A stretch of DNA of 64,000 bases from Paroedura picta (taxonomy: Eukaryota > Chordata > Lepidosauria > Squamata > Gekkonidae): positions 17,719,345 through 17,783,344 of the forward strand of contig NC_135381.1 in assembly GCF_049243985.1 (NCBI RefSeq), given 5' to 3'. This document shows, piece by piece, positions 40,801 through 47,354 of the stretch. Positions within the stretch are counted from its first letter, which is position 1, and every line of letters starts with the position of its first letter. The notes beneath the pieces are model-generated. The model did not search any database. It saw nothing but the letters and a program-made list of their open reading frames with translations, and was not told the DNA's origin. Both the position numbers and the translations under genes were made by a program.

Positions 40801-41060
40801 TATGGCCACCATCACCACCCCACCAGCAATCGGCGGCGCTGCTTTGACTGCGTGCAAGGATTAAACTCAATCTCCCACGCCATGTCATGCAGGACGGCAG
40901 GCACTCGGAGGGGTCTCGGCAGACACGGCGGCGACCTTTCTCGGGCCTACATGCTCGGGGTGAGAGGAGAGCAGACGCGGCGCTCTCCCGCAAAGAAAGG
41001 GGCAGGAAAGATGCGCCTCCGCCTCCCTCCCGCCCGCTTTCCAGCAGGGTCCCTCACCAT
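7692..41060 (-). CDS. CABIN1: CABIN1 (calcineurin-binding protein 1), spliced gene, 28 coding exons, 3' end off the window
   Basis: CABIN1 (Cain) is a large nuclear TPR protein. It belongs to the HIRA-UBN1-CABIN1-ASF1a histone H3.3 chaperone complex, and in mammals it also binds calcineurin and represses MEF2. I recognised it from long stretches near-identical to mammalian CABIN1, as I remember that protein, in every exon. The 28 exons (numbered from the ATG exon) sum to 4,692 bases, 1,564 codons, about 70% of the roughly 2,220-residue human protein. All phases are consistent and all introns are GT-AG. TPR-like helices are in exons 3-5 and a basic nuclear-localisation-like segment is in exon 9. 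The exon that should follow exon 28, with the motif GIWRIPVDEID in human, was not found in 1-7691, so the C-terminal part lies off the left edge. No frameshift or internal stop was seen, so the gene looks functional. Confidence 0.97.
8364..8411. repeat. Perfect 23-bp inverted repeat with 2-base loop, CABIN1 intron 27
   Basis: ATCTGTTGAGGATGGATAGG at 8364 continues for 23 bases, and its exact reverse complement occupies 8389-8411, separated only by CA. It would form a cruciform or an RNA hairpin on either strand. Confidence 0.95.
8799..9109 (-). CDS. CABIN1: CABIN1 exon 27
   Basis: 311 bases. A low-conservation first half is followed by [20 protein letters not shown] and [19 protein letters not shown], which are conserved TPR-like helices. 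Acceptor AATCTCAG, donor GTAAGA. Confidence 0.94.
9590..9769 (-). CDS. CABIN1: CABIN1 exon 26
   Basis: 180 bases. [19 protein letters not shown] is conserved; the rest ([20 protein letters not shown]) is divergent linker. Acceptor TCACGCAG, donor GTATGT. Confidence 0.92.
10215..10450 (-). repeat. 5S-rRNA-like SINE, CABIN1 intron 25
   Basis: TGGTGGTCTCCAAGTACAAA, ACCAGATTCACCCTG and CCTGATGAGATTGGGCTAG resemble the reverse complement of 5S rRNA internal promoter segments. Similar pieces lie at 40035-40215 and 59713-59860. Confidence 0.55.
12675..12806. mobile_element. hAT-like foldback element, family P, copy 2, CABIN1 intron 25
   Basis: Starts CAGGGGTAGTCAAACTGCGG and ends in its inverse. 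Flanked by the perfect 8-base duplication CTCTAGAG at 12667-12674 and 12807-12814, the hAT hallmark. Arms pair over about 60 bases. Confidence 0.9.
12949..12975. repeat. (CA)n microsatellite
   Basis: About 12 CA units with one interruption (CATACA), CABIN1 intron 25. Confidence 0.9.
16773..16951 (-). CDS. CABIN1: CABIN1 exon 25
   Basis: 179 bases. The first G completes Lys, then [20 protein letters not shown] to [14 protein letters not shown]. Acceptor TCCACCAG, donor GTACAG. It contains a conserved Ser/Gly/Pro-rich linker. Confidence 0.95.
17265..17416 (-). CDS. CABIN1: CABIN1 exon 24
   Basis: 152 bases, [20 protein letters not shown] to [11 protein letters not shown] plus two bases. Acceptor TCCCTTAG, donor GTGAGT. 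Confidence 0.95.
17905..18165 (-). CDS. CABIN1: CABIN1 exon 23
   Basis: 87 codons, phase 0, [20 protein letters not shown] to [11 protein letters not shown], including [17 protein letters not shown]. Acceptor CTTTCAG, donor GTAAAA. Confidence 0.96.
18267..18528 (-). CDS. CABIN1: CABIN1 exon 22
   Basis: 262 bases. [20 protein letters not shown] starts the exon, [20 protein letters not shown] is a TPR region, and it ends LPPEVVQQ. Acceptor CTTTTCAG, donor GTGAAC. Confidence 0.96.
18659..18724. mobile_element. hAT-like foldback element, family P, one arm only, CABIN1 intron 21
   Basis: CAGGGGTAGTCAAACTGCGG to CCCCTGCCAGC, then unrelated sequence; the second arm is missing. Confidence 0.75.
19006..19151 (-). 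CDS. CABIN1: CABIN1 exon 21
   Basis: 146 bases, [20 protein letters not shown], then [20 protein letters not shown], ending CICPN with Arg split. Acceptor TCTTTAG, donor GTCAGC. Confidence 0.95.
19803..20009 (-). CDS. CABIN1: CABIN1 exon 20
   Basis: 69 codons, phase 0, [20 protein letters not shown] to [10 protein letters not shown]. Acceptor CATTCAAG, donor GTACAA. Strong match to human up to the variable SYIEG end. Confidence 0.95.
20060..20240 (-). repeat. tRNA-derived SINE, type 3, CABIN1 intron 19
   Basis: Ends in the reverse complement of a tRNA head (GGGCTCTACCACTGAGCCAT on plus) and contains GGTCCATCTAGCTCCATGTT. Moderately decayed. Confidence 0.65.
20640..21420 (-). mobile_element. 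L2/CR1-group LINE 3' end, CABIN1 intron 19
   Basis: Minus-strand frame at 21082-21363 reads [35 protein letters not shown] and [19 protein letters not shown], the conserved C-terminus of these LINEs. A pyrimidine-purine microsatellite at 20880-21013 lies inside the tail. Confidence 0.8.
20880..21013. repeat. (CCTT)n then (CCCCT)n microsatellite
   Basis: About 7 CCTT units followed by about 20 units of the 5-mer CCCCT. Open frames on both strands across it are artefacts of the repeat. Strong purine/pyrimidine asymmetry. Confidence 0.97.
21529..21690 (-). CDS. CABIN1: CABIN1 exon 19
   Basis: 54 codons, phase 0, [20 protein letters not shown] to EEHSTQQ. Acceptor TGTTCCAG, donor GTACAT. Almost identical to human. 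Confidence 0.96.
22244..22365 (-). CDS. CABIN1: CABIN1 exon 18
   Basis: 122 bases, [20 protein letters not shown] to [10 protein letters not shown]. Acceptor TTAACAG, donor GTGAGT. Confidence 0.94.
22672..23330 (-). mobile_element. L2/CR1-group LINE 3' end, CABIN1 intron 17
   Basis: Opens with TTATTTATTCTGAGATTTAT and GACCGGCTCAGGGCGG (the reversed tail), then a decayed coding end similar to that at 21082. Confidence 0.7.
23580..24115 (+). mobile_element. L2/CR1-group LINE 3' end, CABIN1 intron 17
   Basis: CCCCCACCTGGTGGAACACT, GCCTGCAAGACAGAGCTAT and a tail of CATCCTGAGCTTACTAGGG with AT-rich end; opposite orientation to the adjacent copy. Confidence 0.7.
24893..25222. mobile_element. CpG-rich non-autonomous DNA transposon, CABIN1 intron 17
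   Basis: Inverted ends CCCATTATGCACA and TGTGCATAATGGG; a short CCTATG occurs just outside both ends. About 330 bases, GC-rich with many intact CpGs in an AT-rich intron. No protein. Confidence 0.7.
25362..25524 (-). CDS. CABIN1: CABIN1 exon 17
   Basis: 163 bases, [19 protein letters not shown], then [20 protein letters not shown], ending in a Gln/Glu-rich stretch. Acceptor TTTAATAG. The donor GAAG/GTCGAA is weak, but it gives the phase that exon 18 requires. The glutamine-rich end is variable relative to human. Confidence 0.88.
25943..26179 (-). CDS. CABIN1: CABIN1 exon 16
   Basis: 79 codons, phase 0. Begins [20 protein letters not shown], contains [17 protein letters not shown], ends IRLSNNLIQ. 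Acceptor GTCCTAG, donor GTATTC. Confidence 0.95.
26840..27034 (-). CDS. CABIN1: CABIN1 exon 15
   Basis: 65 codons, phase 0, [20 protein letters not shown] to [10 protein letters not shown]. Acceptor CTTGCAG, donor GTTTTC. Confidence 0.95.
27565..27620 (-). repeat. Type 2 SINE head fragment, CABIN1 intron 14
   Basis: On the minus strand it reads GAGCCTCTTGTGGCGCAGAG, GTGGTAAGGCAGCCGTCTGA, then stops within about 50 bases. Confidence 0.65.
27650..28150 (+). mobile_element. L2/CR1-group LINE 3' end, CABIN1 intron 14
   Basis: TTGGCCCCATCTGGTGGAAT, GAGCTCTTCCATCAGGCTTT, then the tail near 28080 and a TGAATGAA/TGGATGAA simple repeat at about 28105-28152. Confidence 0.7.
28420..28515 (+). repeat. 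tRNA-derived SINE head fragment, type 4
   Basis: GTCAGACTAGGATCTGGGGG followed by box B AGGTTCAAATCCC. Related pieces are at about 3105-3200 and 61750-61805. Confidence 0.6.
28588..28737 (-). CDS. CABIN1: CABIN1 exon 14
   Basis: 50 codons, phase 0, [20 protein letters not shown] to VDSVVSLEE. Acceptor TCTCCAG, donor [17 protein letters not shown] is a TPR helix. Confidence 0.95.
29049..29212 (-). CDS. CABIN1: CABIN1 exon 13
   Basis: 164 bases, [19 protein letters not shown] to [11 protein letters not shown]. Acceptor TACTGCAG, donor GTTTGT. Relative to human, about nine residues before GKFG (RGRSSAVSPRN region) are absent, so the exon starts with a shorter linker. Confidence 0.95.
29570..29648 (-). 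CDS. CABIN1: CABIN1 exon 12
   Basis: 79 bases, [19 protein letters not shown] to KGKSST plus one base. Acceptor CTCTAG, donor GTAAGA. Confidence 0.95.
30520..30737 (-). CDS. CABIN1: CABIN1 exon 11
   Basis: 218 bases. Completes Glu, then [20 protein letters not shown] to [13 protein letters not shown]. Acceptor CTTCCAG, donor GTAAGA. Almost identical to human. Confidence 0.96.
31186..31458 (+). repeat. tRNA-derived SINE, type 2, with target-site duplication, CABIN1 intron 10
   Basis: Starts GAGCCTCTTGTGGCGCAGAG with box B GGGAGTTCAATCCC and ends GGGGATACCTTTACCC. Flanked by the 13-base direct repeat TATAATCAAGAAA at 31172-31184 and 31459-31471, a clear retroposition mark. Confidence 0.88.
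31558..31694 (-). CDS. CABIN1: CABIN1 exon 10
   Basis: 137 bases, starting [19 protein letters not shown] and ending FTSCMES plus one base. Acceptor CATTTTAG, donor GTGAGT. The middle differs from human more than its neighbours do. Confidence 0.93.
31986..32154 (-). CDS. CABIN1: CABIN1 exon 9 (basic, nuclear-localisation-like)
   Basis: 169 bases. [17 protein letters not shown] and [15 protein letters not shown] form two basic clusters about ten residues apart, consistent with a bipartite nuclear signal. Ends [14 protein letters not shown] with the last Arg codon split. Acceptor CTCTTAG, donor GTACGG. Confidence 0.95.
32666..32943 (-). CDS. CABIN1: CABIN1 exon 8
   Basis: 278 bases. Begins [20 protein letters not shown] and contains [15 protein letters not shown], followed by a Pro/Thr/Val-rich low-complexity segment less conserved with human. 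Acceptor CTTACAG, donor GTGAGA. Confidence 0.95.
33855..34004 (-). CDS. CABIN1: CABIN1 exon 7
   Basis: 150 bases. Encodes [18 protein letters not shown] through a Lys/Arg-rich stretch to [13 protein letters not shown]. Acceptor TTTTAG, donor GTATGT. Matches the human segment around DLKLVQPIPFF. Confidence 0.95.
34648..34777 (-). CDS. CABIN1: CABIN1 exon 6
   Basis: 130 bases. The first two bases complete Thr, then [14 protein letters not shown] to KDSLRMFLK, with GG left over to join the T of exon 7 as Gly (Cys in human). Acceptor CCCTAG, donor GTGAAT. Confidence 0.95.
35427..35552. mobile_element. hAT-like foldback element, family P, CABIN1 intron 5
   Basis: CAGGGGTAGTCAACCTGTGG to the inverse end ACCACCCCTG. 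Arms still pair, with several mismatches near the ends. Confidence 0.82.
36004..36184 (-). CDS. CABIN1: CABIN1 exon 5 (third TPR)
   Basis: 181 bases, 60 codons plus one base. Begins [16 protein letters not shown] and ends ILYTLSDYT. Acceptor TTTTTCAG, donor [16 protein letters not shown] is the third TPR helix. Confidence 0.96.
36425..36700 (+). repeat. tRNA-derived SINE, type 1, in CABIN1 intron 4
   Basis: Same head (GAGAGCCAATTTGGTGTAGT), body and CTTCTTCTTC tail as the copy at 504-780. Well preserved. Confidence 0.82.
36908..37042 (-). CDS. CABIN1: CABIN1 exon 4 (second TPR)
   Basis: 45 codons, phase 0, from [15 protein letters not shown] to ETAMEFYLE. Acceptor TTTTCAG, donor GTGCAC. The [11 protein letters not shown] helix pair is the second TPR of the family. 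Confidence 0.95.
37617..37730 (-). CDS. CABIN1: CABIN1 exon 3 (first TPR)
   Basis: 38 codons, phase 0, starting [18 protein letters not shown] and ending ETRLLRE. Acceptor CTATAG, donor GTCAGG, which is a non-consensus but usable site. The [10 protein letters not shown] and AYHELLE helices match the first tetratricopeptide repeat of CABIN1. Confidence 0.94.
38124..38492. mobile_element. hAT non-autonomous element, CABIN1 intron 2
   Basis: Starts CAGTGGTCCCCAACCTTTTT and ends GGGTTGGTGACCACTG. The flanking 8-mers GTCTAGAT and ATCTAGAT match at seven of eight bases. The interior is GC-rich with no coding capacity. Confidence 0.8.
39130..39205 (-). mobile_element. CR1 LINE 3' tail fragment, CABIN1 intron 2
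   Basis: CATAGAATCATAGAATAATG, GAGTTGGAAGGGACCTCATG, GTCATCTAGTCCAACACCC: the reversed 3' end of a CR1 element. Confidence 0.8.
39663..39980. mobile_element. hAT-type non-autonomous element, CABIN1 intron 2
   Basis: Ends TAGGCTTTCTCAACCAGGGT and AAAGTTGAGAAAGGCTG are inverted copies of a CTTTCTCAAC terminus. No clean target duplication, so it is probably older. Confidence 0.65.
40035..40215 (-). repeat. 5S-rRNA-like SINE, CABIN1 intron 2
   Basis: CCTGGTGGTCTTCCACCAAA then GCTTCCAAGCTCTGAAAAGATC, the same arrangement as the copy at 10215; the GGTTTGCTGTTACCTTCCTT body motif recurs. Confidence 0.55.
40307..40399 (-). CDS. CABIN1: CABIN1 exon 2
   Basis: 31 codons, phase 0 at both ends, from [15 protein letters not shown] to KTQTKEAQ. 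Acceptor TTTGTCTCCAG, donor GTGAGT. Nearly identical to the human N-terminus, with Val for Ile after ASST and Thr for Ser after EG. Confidence 0.95.
40463..40690. repeat. Dispersed repeat, uninterrupted copy, CABIN1 intron 1
   Basis: Shares its first about 100 bases and its last about 40 bases with the interrupted copy at 57757. Pyrimidine-rich middle. No coding potential. Confidence 0.5.
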
Positions 41061-41560
41061 CTTCGAGGAGAGCCCGCAGCAGCAGCAGCAGCAGAGCCGA
41101 GAAAGGCTCGACTGAGGGGACGAGCAACGACCGAGAAGCCCCTCAGTCAGCCGGGCTCGGAGCGAGCGCCGCCGCCTCGTTAGCGCCGGTCTCTCCTTCA
41201 GAGCCCCGCCGCGCCGGAGGAGTCATGAGGGAGAAAGATGTACCCCGAGAACACCGCTTGTTCTCGAAGGGGCGGGCCGGTTTCACACGTGCGACACGTG
41301 TCTACTAATCGCCTGCCGAGTCAGTCAAGGTAGCCCCGGCGAGGAGGGGGATTAGGAGGGAGAAGTCTCCCGGGGGCGGGGCGCTGAGAGGAAAAGGCGG
41401 GCGGCCGGGCGGACTTCCGCGGCCGCCCAGCAAAGCGTCTCCTGATAGGGTAACAGCAGCCGACCAATAGGAAAGCAGAGGGCGGAGTAGAACGATCCAC
41501 CCTTTCCCGCCAAAAATGTATCTCCGTCAACGTGCTTTGTTCTCGCGGGCAGCTGAACGT
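40780..41560 (-). promoter_or_regulatory. CABIN1 promoter and CpG island
   Basis: A GC- and CpG-rich stretch covers the ATG exon and its upstream side. It contains two E-boxes (CACGTG at 41286-41291 and 41295-41300), a CCAAT at about 41464 and no clear TATA box, as is usual for a housekeeping chromatin gene. The edges are by eye. Confidence 0.75.
41058..41060 (-). CDS. CABIN1: CABIN1 coding exon 1: the ATG only, followed by the splice donor
   Basis: On the minus strand the sequence reads TCGAAGATG followed by GTGAGGG. The start codon is the last codon of exon 1 and the donor follows at once. Exon 2 opens with ATAAGAATTGCA (IRIAAL), which gives MIRIAAL, the known CABIN1 N-terminus. The rest of exon 1, about 41061 to somewhere near 41250, is 5' UTR in a CpG-rich promoter. 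The transcription start was not located. Confidence 0.9.
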
Positions 41561-41856
41561 TCCTAGTGGTAGACTGACCAAGTGAAAAAGGGGTTCTTGG
41601 AGGCAGAATTTCAAGGATTTAGCAGAAGTGTCTTCCTGCCCCTTCCTATAAGGCATTGTCTGCACATAAAACAGAATGAGGTGGTGGGAGGGACTGTGTA
41701 TCTTAAGTCTTAGGGCGGGTTGCATTTCCTAGCATAAATTATCCTGAAATTTAAACATTAGCACAGCATTCAAAGATCTGGTGTCCTTTTATTTGCAAGG
41801 AGCTTGGGTGCATTAAAATATGAATATTCCAAATCACACTGTGAACTGGTTCAGAT

Positions 41857-42068
41857 AGGGTTGCCAACTCAAGGTTGGTAAATTCCTGGAGGTTTTGGGA
41901 ATGGATCCTGAGGAAGGAAAGGTTGGGGGGGGAGCCCTCCACAGGGCATAATGTCCTACAATCCATTTTCCAAGGCAACCATTTCCCCAAAATGATCTCA
42001 TCCCTGTCTTCTGGACATCTGTTATAATTTGATAAATTTCCAAGGTCTACCTGGAGATTGGCAACGGG
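41857..42068. mobile_element. MITE-like element with GGGTTGCCAAC ends upstream of CABIN1
   Basis: Starts AGGGTTGCCAACTCAAGGTT and ends GGAGATTGGCAACGGG, imperfect inverted ends. A related piece in the other orientation lies at about 51895-51990. Confidence 0.6.
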
Positions 42069-42229
42069 TATAGCTTTCTAGAAAGATGATCCTTGAGGTC
42101 AGATTTTTAATGGTCCTCTTCCAAAAGTGAACACTAGCCATTTGGATCATCCATATACAATCATGTAAGAATCTGTGTACATAAGACATGTTTATAGCAT
42201 GCCTAGGACCCCCACTCTTTGTAGTATCA

Positions 42230-43300
42230 CAATGTTTTGCCCTATATAGCTGAAATTTTGGCAGATAATCTCCCTAGAGAAAATGTAATTTCCAAAAAGA
42301 TTTCTGCCTGCCTTGGAGAGCTGAGGATCAGACTCAACCCAGGCAGGACGGCCCTGAATCAACTTCGGAACTGTCCCCGGATGAGCCAGTTGCAGGTCCT
42401 GCATCGGTCTCCCCTGGGGAGGACTACAAACTTTACAAAAAGCAACTGTGGAAACTGTGCCAGTACTCATCTATTATATCTCATTTTATGTCCTTGTTCT
42501 TTAATTTATATTGGTAAAAGCACTCGAGCCATAAGCGAGCATAAATCCTGAATAAAAAATGGTGTCCTTTCTGCCCCTATTGTTGAACATTGTATAACCA
42601 AAAATCATAAATGGGAAGAATTGTGTTATGTTTTTTAAAAATTTGAAAAATGCTTTAAAAGACTAGATAATAAATTATTAGAACAAGAGGAAACTCGTGC
42701 CATCTTTAAAATTGGAACATTAGAACCTAAAGGATTGAATAACTTCTTAGATTTTTCGTTGCTTTCTATAATCACTGCAATTATTTGTCTCAAGATTCTG
42801 TAGTATCCCAGCTGTTGATAATTAGAGAGAGTATTTAGCATTCTCCTCTCGCTGGTACAGGTGCTTCTGGAGCACCACAAGCTAAGTTTTAGCTATTGTT
42901 AGCATAACGTAAGCCTCTGTTTCGTCTTCTTTTTTCTACAAGTTTAATGCTATAGAATAACTATTAGCTTGTTATATTTTTACAATCATTGAAGAATATA
43001 CTTACTCCTGTTTTCAGAATAATTTGTATATTTTATTTCTGTTTTAGATACTCTGTCAAGAAATTCCTTAATAAGTTGAAGTTGGTCCTTAAATATAAAG
43101 TATGTATTCATGACCATTACTTGTTAATTTGTTAATATATACATAATTATTAATGCTGAACAACCACTCATTTTACCTTTGTATTTTCCAAGAACCATTG
43201 TCCCTTGAAAAAGCTGTAAGGTGAAACACATCGGGACTTGTGTGAAATAATAAGAATAAAGAATTACTGAAGAGAGAAGACTCTATATAAGTCCAATTTG
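42230..43300 (+). mobile_element. Penelope-like retroelement fragment (GIY-YIG region and 3' end)
   Basis: The translated strand has LILCPCSLIYIGKSTRAISEHKS-like sequence at about 42480-42545, the GIY-YIG nuclease signature of Penelope-like elements, preceded by LRIRLNPGRTAL. Downstream, other frames hold family-like text (EPKGLN near 42725). The reading frame is broken, so it is a dead copy. The tail near 43205 has GTGAAACACATCGGGACTTG. Confidence 0.65.
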
Positions 43301-43414
43301 GATATTTTATTGCCATATTGGTTTCCCAGTGGTCAAAGAATAAAGCATTCTTCATGGCACATCTACCCTAAACAAAAACAAAGGTAGTTTTCACCAGGGT
43401 CTGCTGAAATGTCT

Positions 43415-43700
43415 TACAACATTCTTCCGCCAGGCATTTGGTTGAGGCCGACCAATTTAACAACATCTGCTGGGCTCCCAGGTGTCCCCCCCCCAATCGG
43501 AACCCAAACTGAGCAAACAACGGGATCATGGTTAGAAAGTTATTGTTATGAGAAATTTTACAATACTTATTGCTTTCAGTTATGGAATATTGATATTATG
43601 AATTGCGCTATATTATACCTATGTTTTGTGCAAACCACCCTGAGCCTCATGGGAGGGCAATATAGAAATATACAAAATAAATAAAAAAATAAATATCTCA
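43415..43700 (+). mobile_element. L2/CR1-group LINE 3' tail near the DDT 3' end
   Basis: TTCCGCCAGGCATTTGGTTG, as in the copy at 2750, then CAAACCACCCTGAGCCTCAT and an AAATAAATAAAAAAATAAAT end. Confidence 0.7.
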
Positions 43701-43793
43701 TCTGGTCCTCCCAACCATAACTTCCAAGGAAATGCAGTCACATCAAACATTATACCAGCATTCAAGAAACAGACAAAAGAATAGCAGTGAACA

Positions 43794-43799
43794 TTTAAT
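43794..43799 (-). terminator. Candidate DDT poly(A) signal ATTAAA
   Basis: ATTAAA on the minus strand about 305 bases after the DDT stop. It is the nearest common poly(A) variant I noticed. The cleavage site is not known. Confidence 0.4.
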
Positions 43800-44103
43800 T
43801 GGCAAGTTTTTTTGTTAACAACATAATTTACCTTTACTGGTCCCTACACATACAGCATTTCAACAGGCTGTAGCTGACAAATGTTGTCCCTATAAAATAA
43901 AGGCACCTCACATAAAACCTACACAATGGAAGGTAATACAAGGCTTGATCTGACAGGTGACCATATATAAGCAGATCTTCTTTGACAGGTAAACTGGAAA
44001 CTTCAGAGAGAAAAAGCAAGTACACCCCCCTCCTCCAAGTATCCTGCAGAGCACGACAAAGGGGAATTTATGGCCTTGGCCGAGAGATGATTTGATGGAC
44101 ACT

Positions 44104-46445
<2,342 letters not shown>

Positions 46446-46957
46446 CGTCGCTCCTGCTACGGCTGCCACCGGCAGGCCCCAAGCGGCGCTGGCTGGCCTG
46501 GGCTTGGGCTGGGCTGAGCCACGGAGCTAAACCGGAGCTGCGGAGGAAGCGGCGCTCAGGAAGCTTTAGAGGCGGCGCTGGCAGCGCGCGCGGTCGGGGA
46601 GTCGAGGAATTTGCCCTTGGGCGAGGGCTCCTGGGACGAGGGCAGCGCCGGCAGACTCCGTCCCCAAACTCTGGGTTGCGCAAAGGGGCCGGCCACCGCT
46701 CTGCTCCCGTAAGGGCACGCTGGCCGGAAGAGGCTCCGCCGTCACGACTGGGCCGCCCGCCTCTTGTTTGCCGAATGGCCTGGTTTTATTCTGCCAACGA
46801 TCGCGCAAAATCGGCCTTTCTGCACTTAACCTGCATGACGAGGGATTGGCGCCTCCGTTTATGAGGGCTCGCGCATTTACTTTTGCTCGGAAAAGGAAAA
46901 GAAATGTATCTGCAAAGTTTTAAAAATACACATGGCAAAGGCTACACGCCCCAGGAG

Positions 46958-47067
46958 AGCCTCTTGTGGCGCAGAGTGGTAAGGCAGCAGACATGCAGTC
47001 TGAAGCTCTGCCCTTGAGGCTGGGAGTTCGATCGGTGCTTGCACAGGGGATACCTTTACCTTTACAG
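46958..47067 (+). repeat. Internally deleted type 2 SINE between DDT and GSTT copy A
   Basis: The head GAGCCTCTTGTGGCGCAGAG to GGGAGTTCGATC joins directly to the tail GGTGCTTGCACAGGGGATAC; about 160 bases of body are missing. The 10-base repeat GCCCCAGGAG flanks it at 46948-46957 and 47068-47077. Confidence 0.82.
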
Positions 47068-47134
47068 GCCCCAGGAGCTCAAAGTAAAGCCAGGCCGCAG
47101 AAAAAGACACAGAAGACGCGGGGATAGGTCTAGC

Positions 47135-47150
47135 GGGTCGCTGGCGACCC
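47135..47150. repeat. 7-bp hairpin just downstream of the GSTT copy A poly(A) hexamer
   Basis: GGGTCGC, TG, GCGACCC: a perfect GC-rich stem two bases beyond AATAAA on the transcript. Confidence 0.8.
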
Positions 47151-47152
47151 TG

Positions 47153-47158
47153 TTTATT
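47153..47158 (-). terminator. AATAAA poly(A) signal overlapping the copy A stop codon
   Basis: The coding end reads CTGAAATAAACAG on the minus strand, so TAA is the middle of AATAAA. The 3' UTR would be very short if this hexamer is used. A 7-bp hairpin follows two bases downstream. Confidence 0.55.
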
Positions 47159-47354
47159 TCAGCATCTTCAGTAGCATGGGCTTCATTTGTGCTTGCACGG
47201 GGGCATCGATGCGGATGTTCTTCAGTTCGTTGGTGTTCAGGATCCGTCCGTGCGCTTCCATGAAGAGCTCCTTCCCCACAGCACCTTCGACCCTTCTGCG
47301 CCACTCTGTGAGTTTGGGATGGCCCTCGAAAACATCCCAGCCAGCTCCCAAGGG
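47154..47354 (-). CDS. GSTT copy A exon 5
   Basis: 66 codons plus [23 protein letters not shown] to [10 protein letters not shown]. Acceptor CTCTAG. The stop lies inside AATAAA. Confidence 0.94.
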   Translation of the reverse strand, partial: PLGAGWDVFEGHPKLTEWRRRVEGAVGKELFMEAHGRILNTNELKNIRIDAPVQAQMKPMLLKMLK

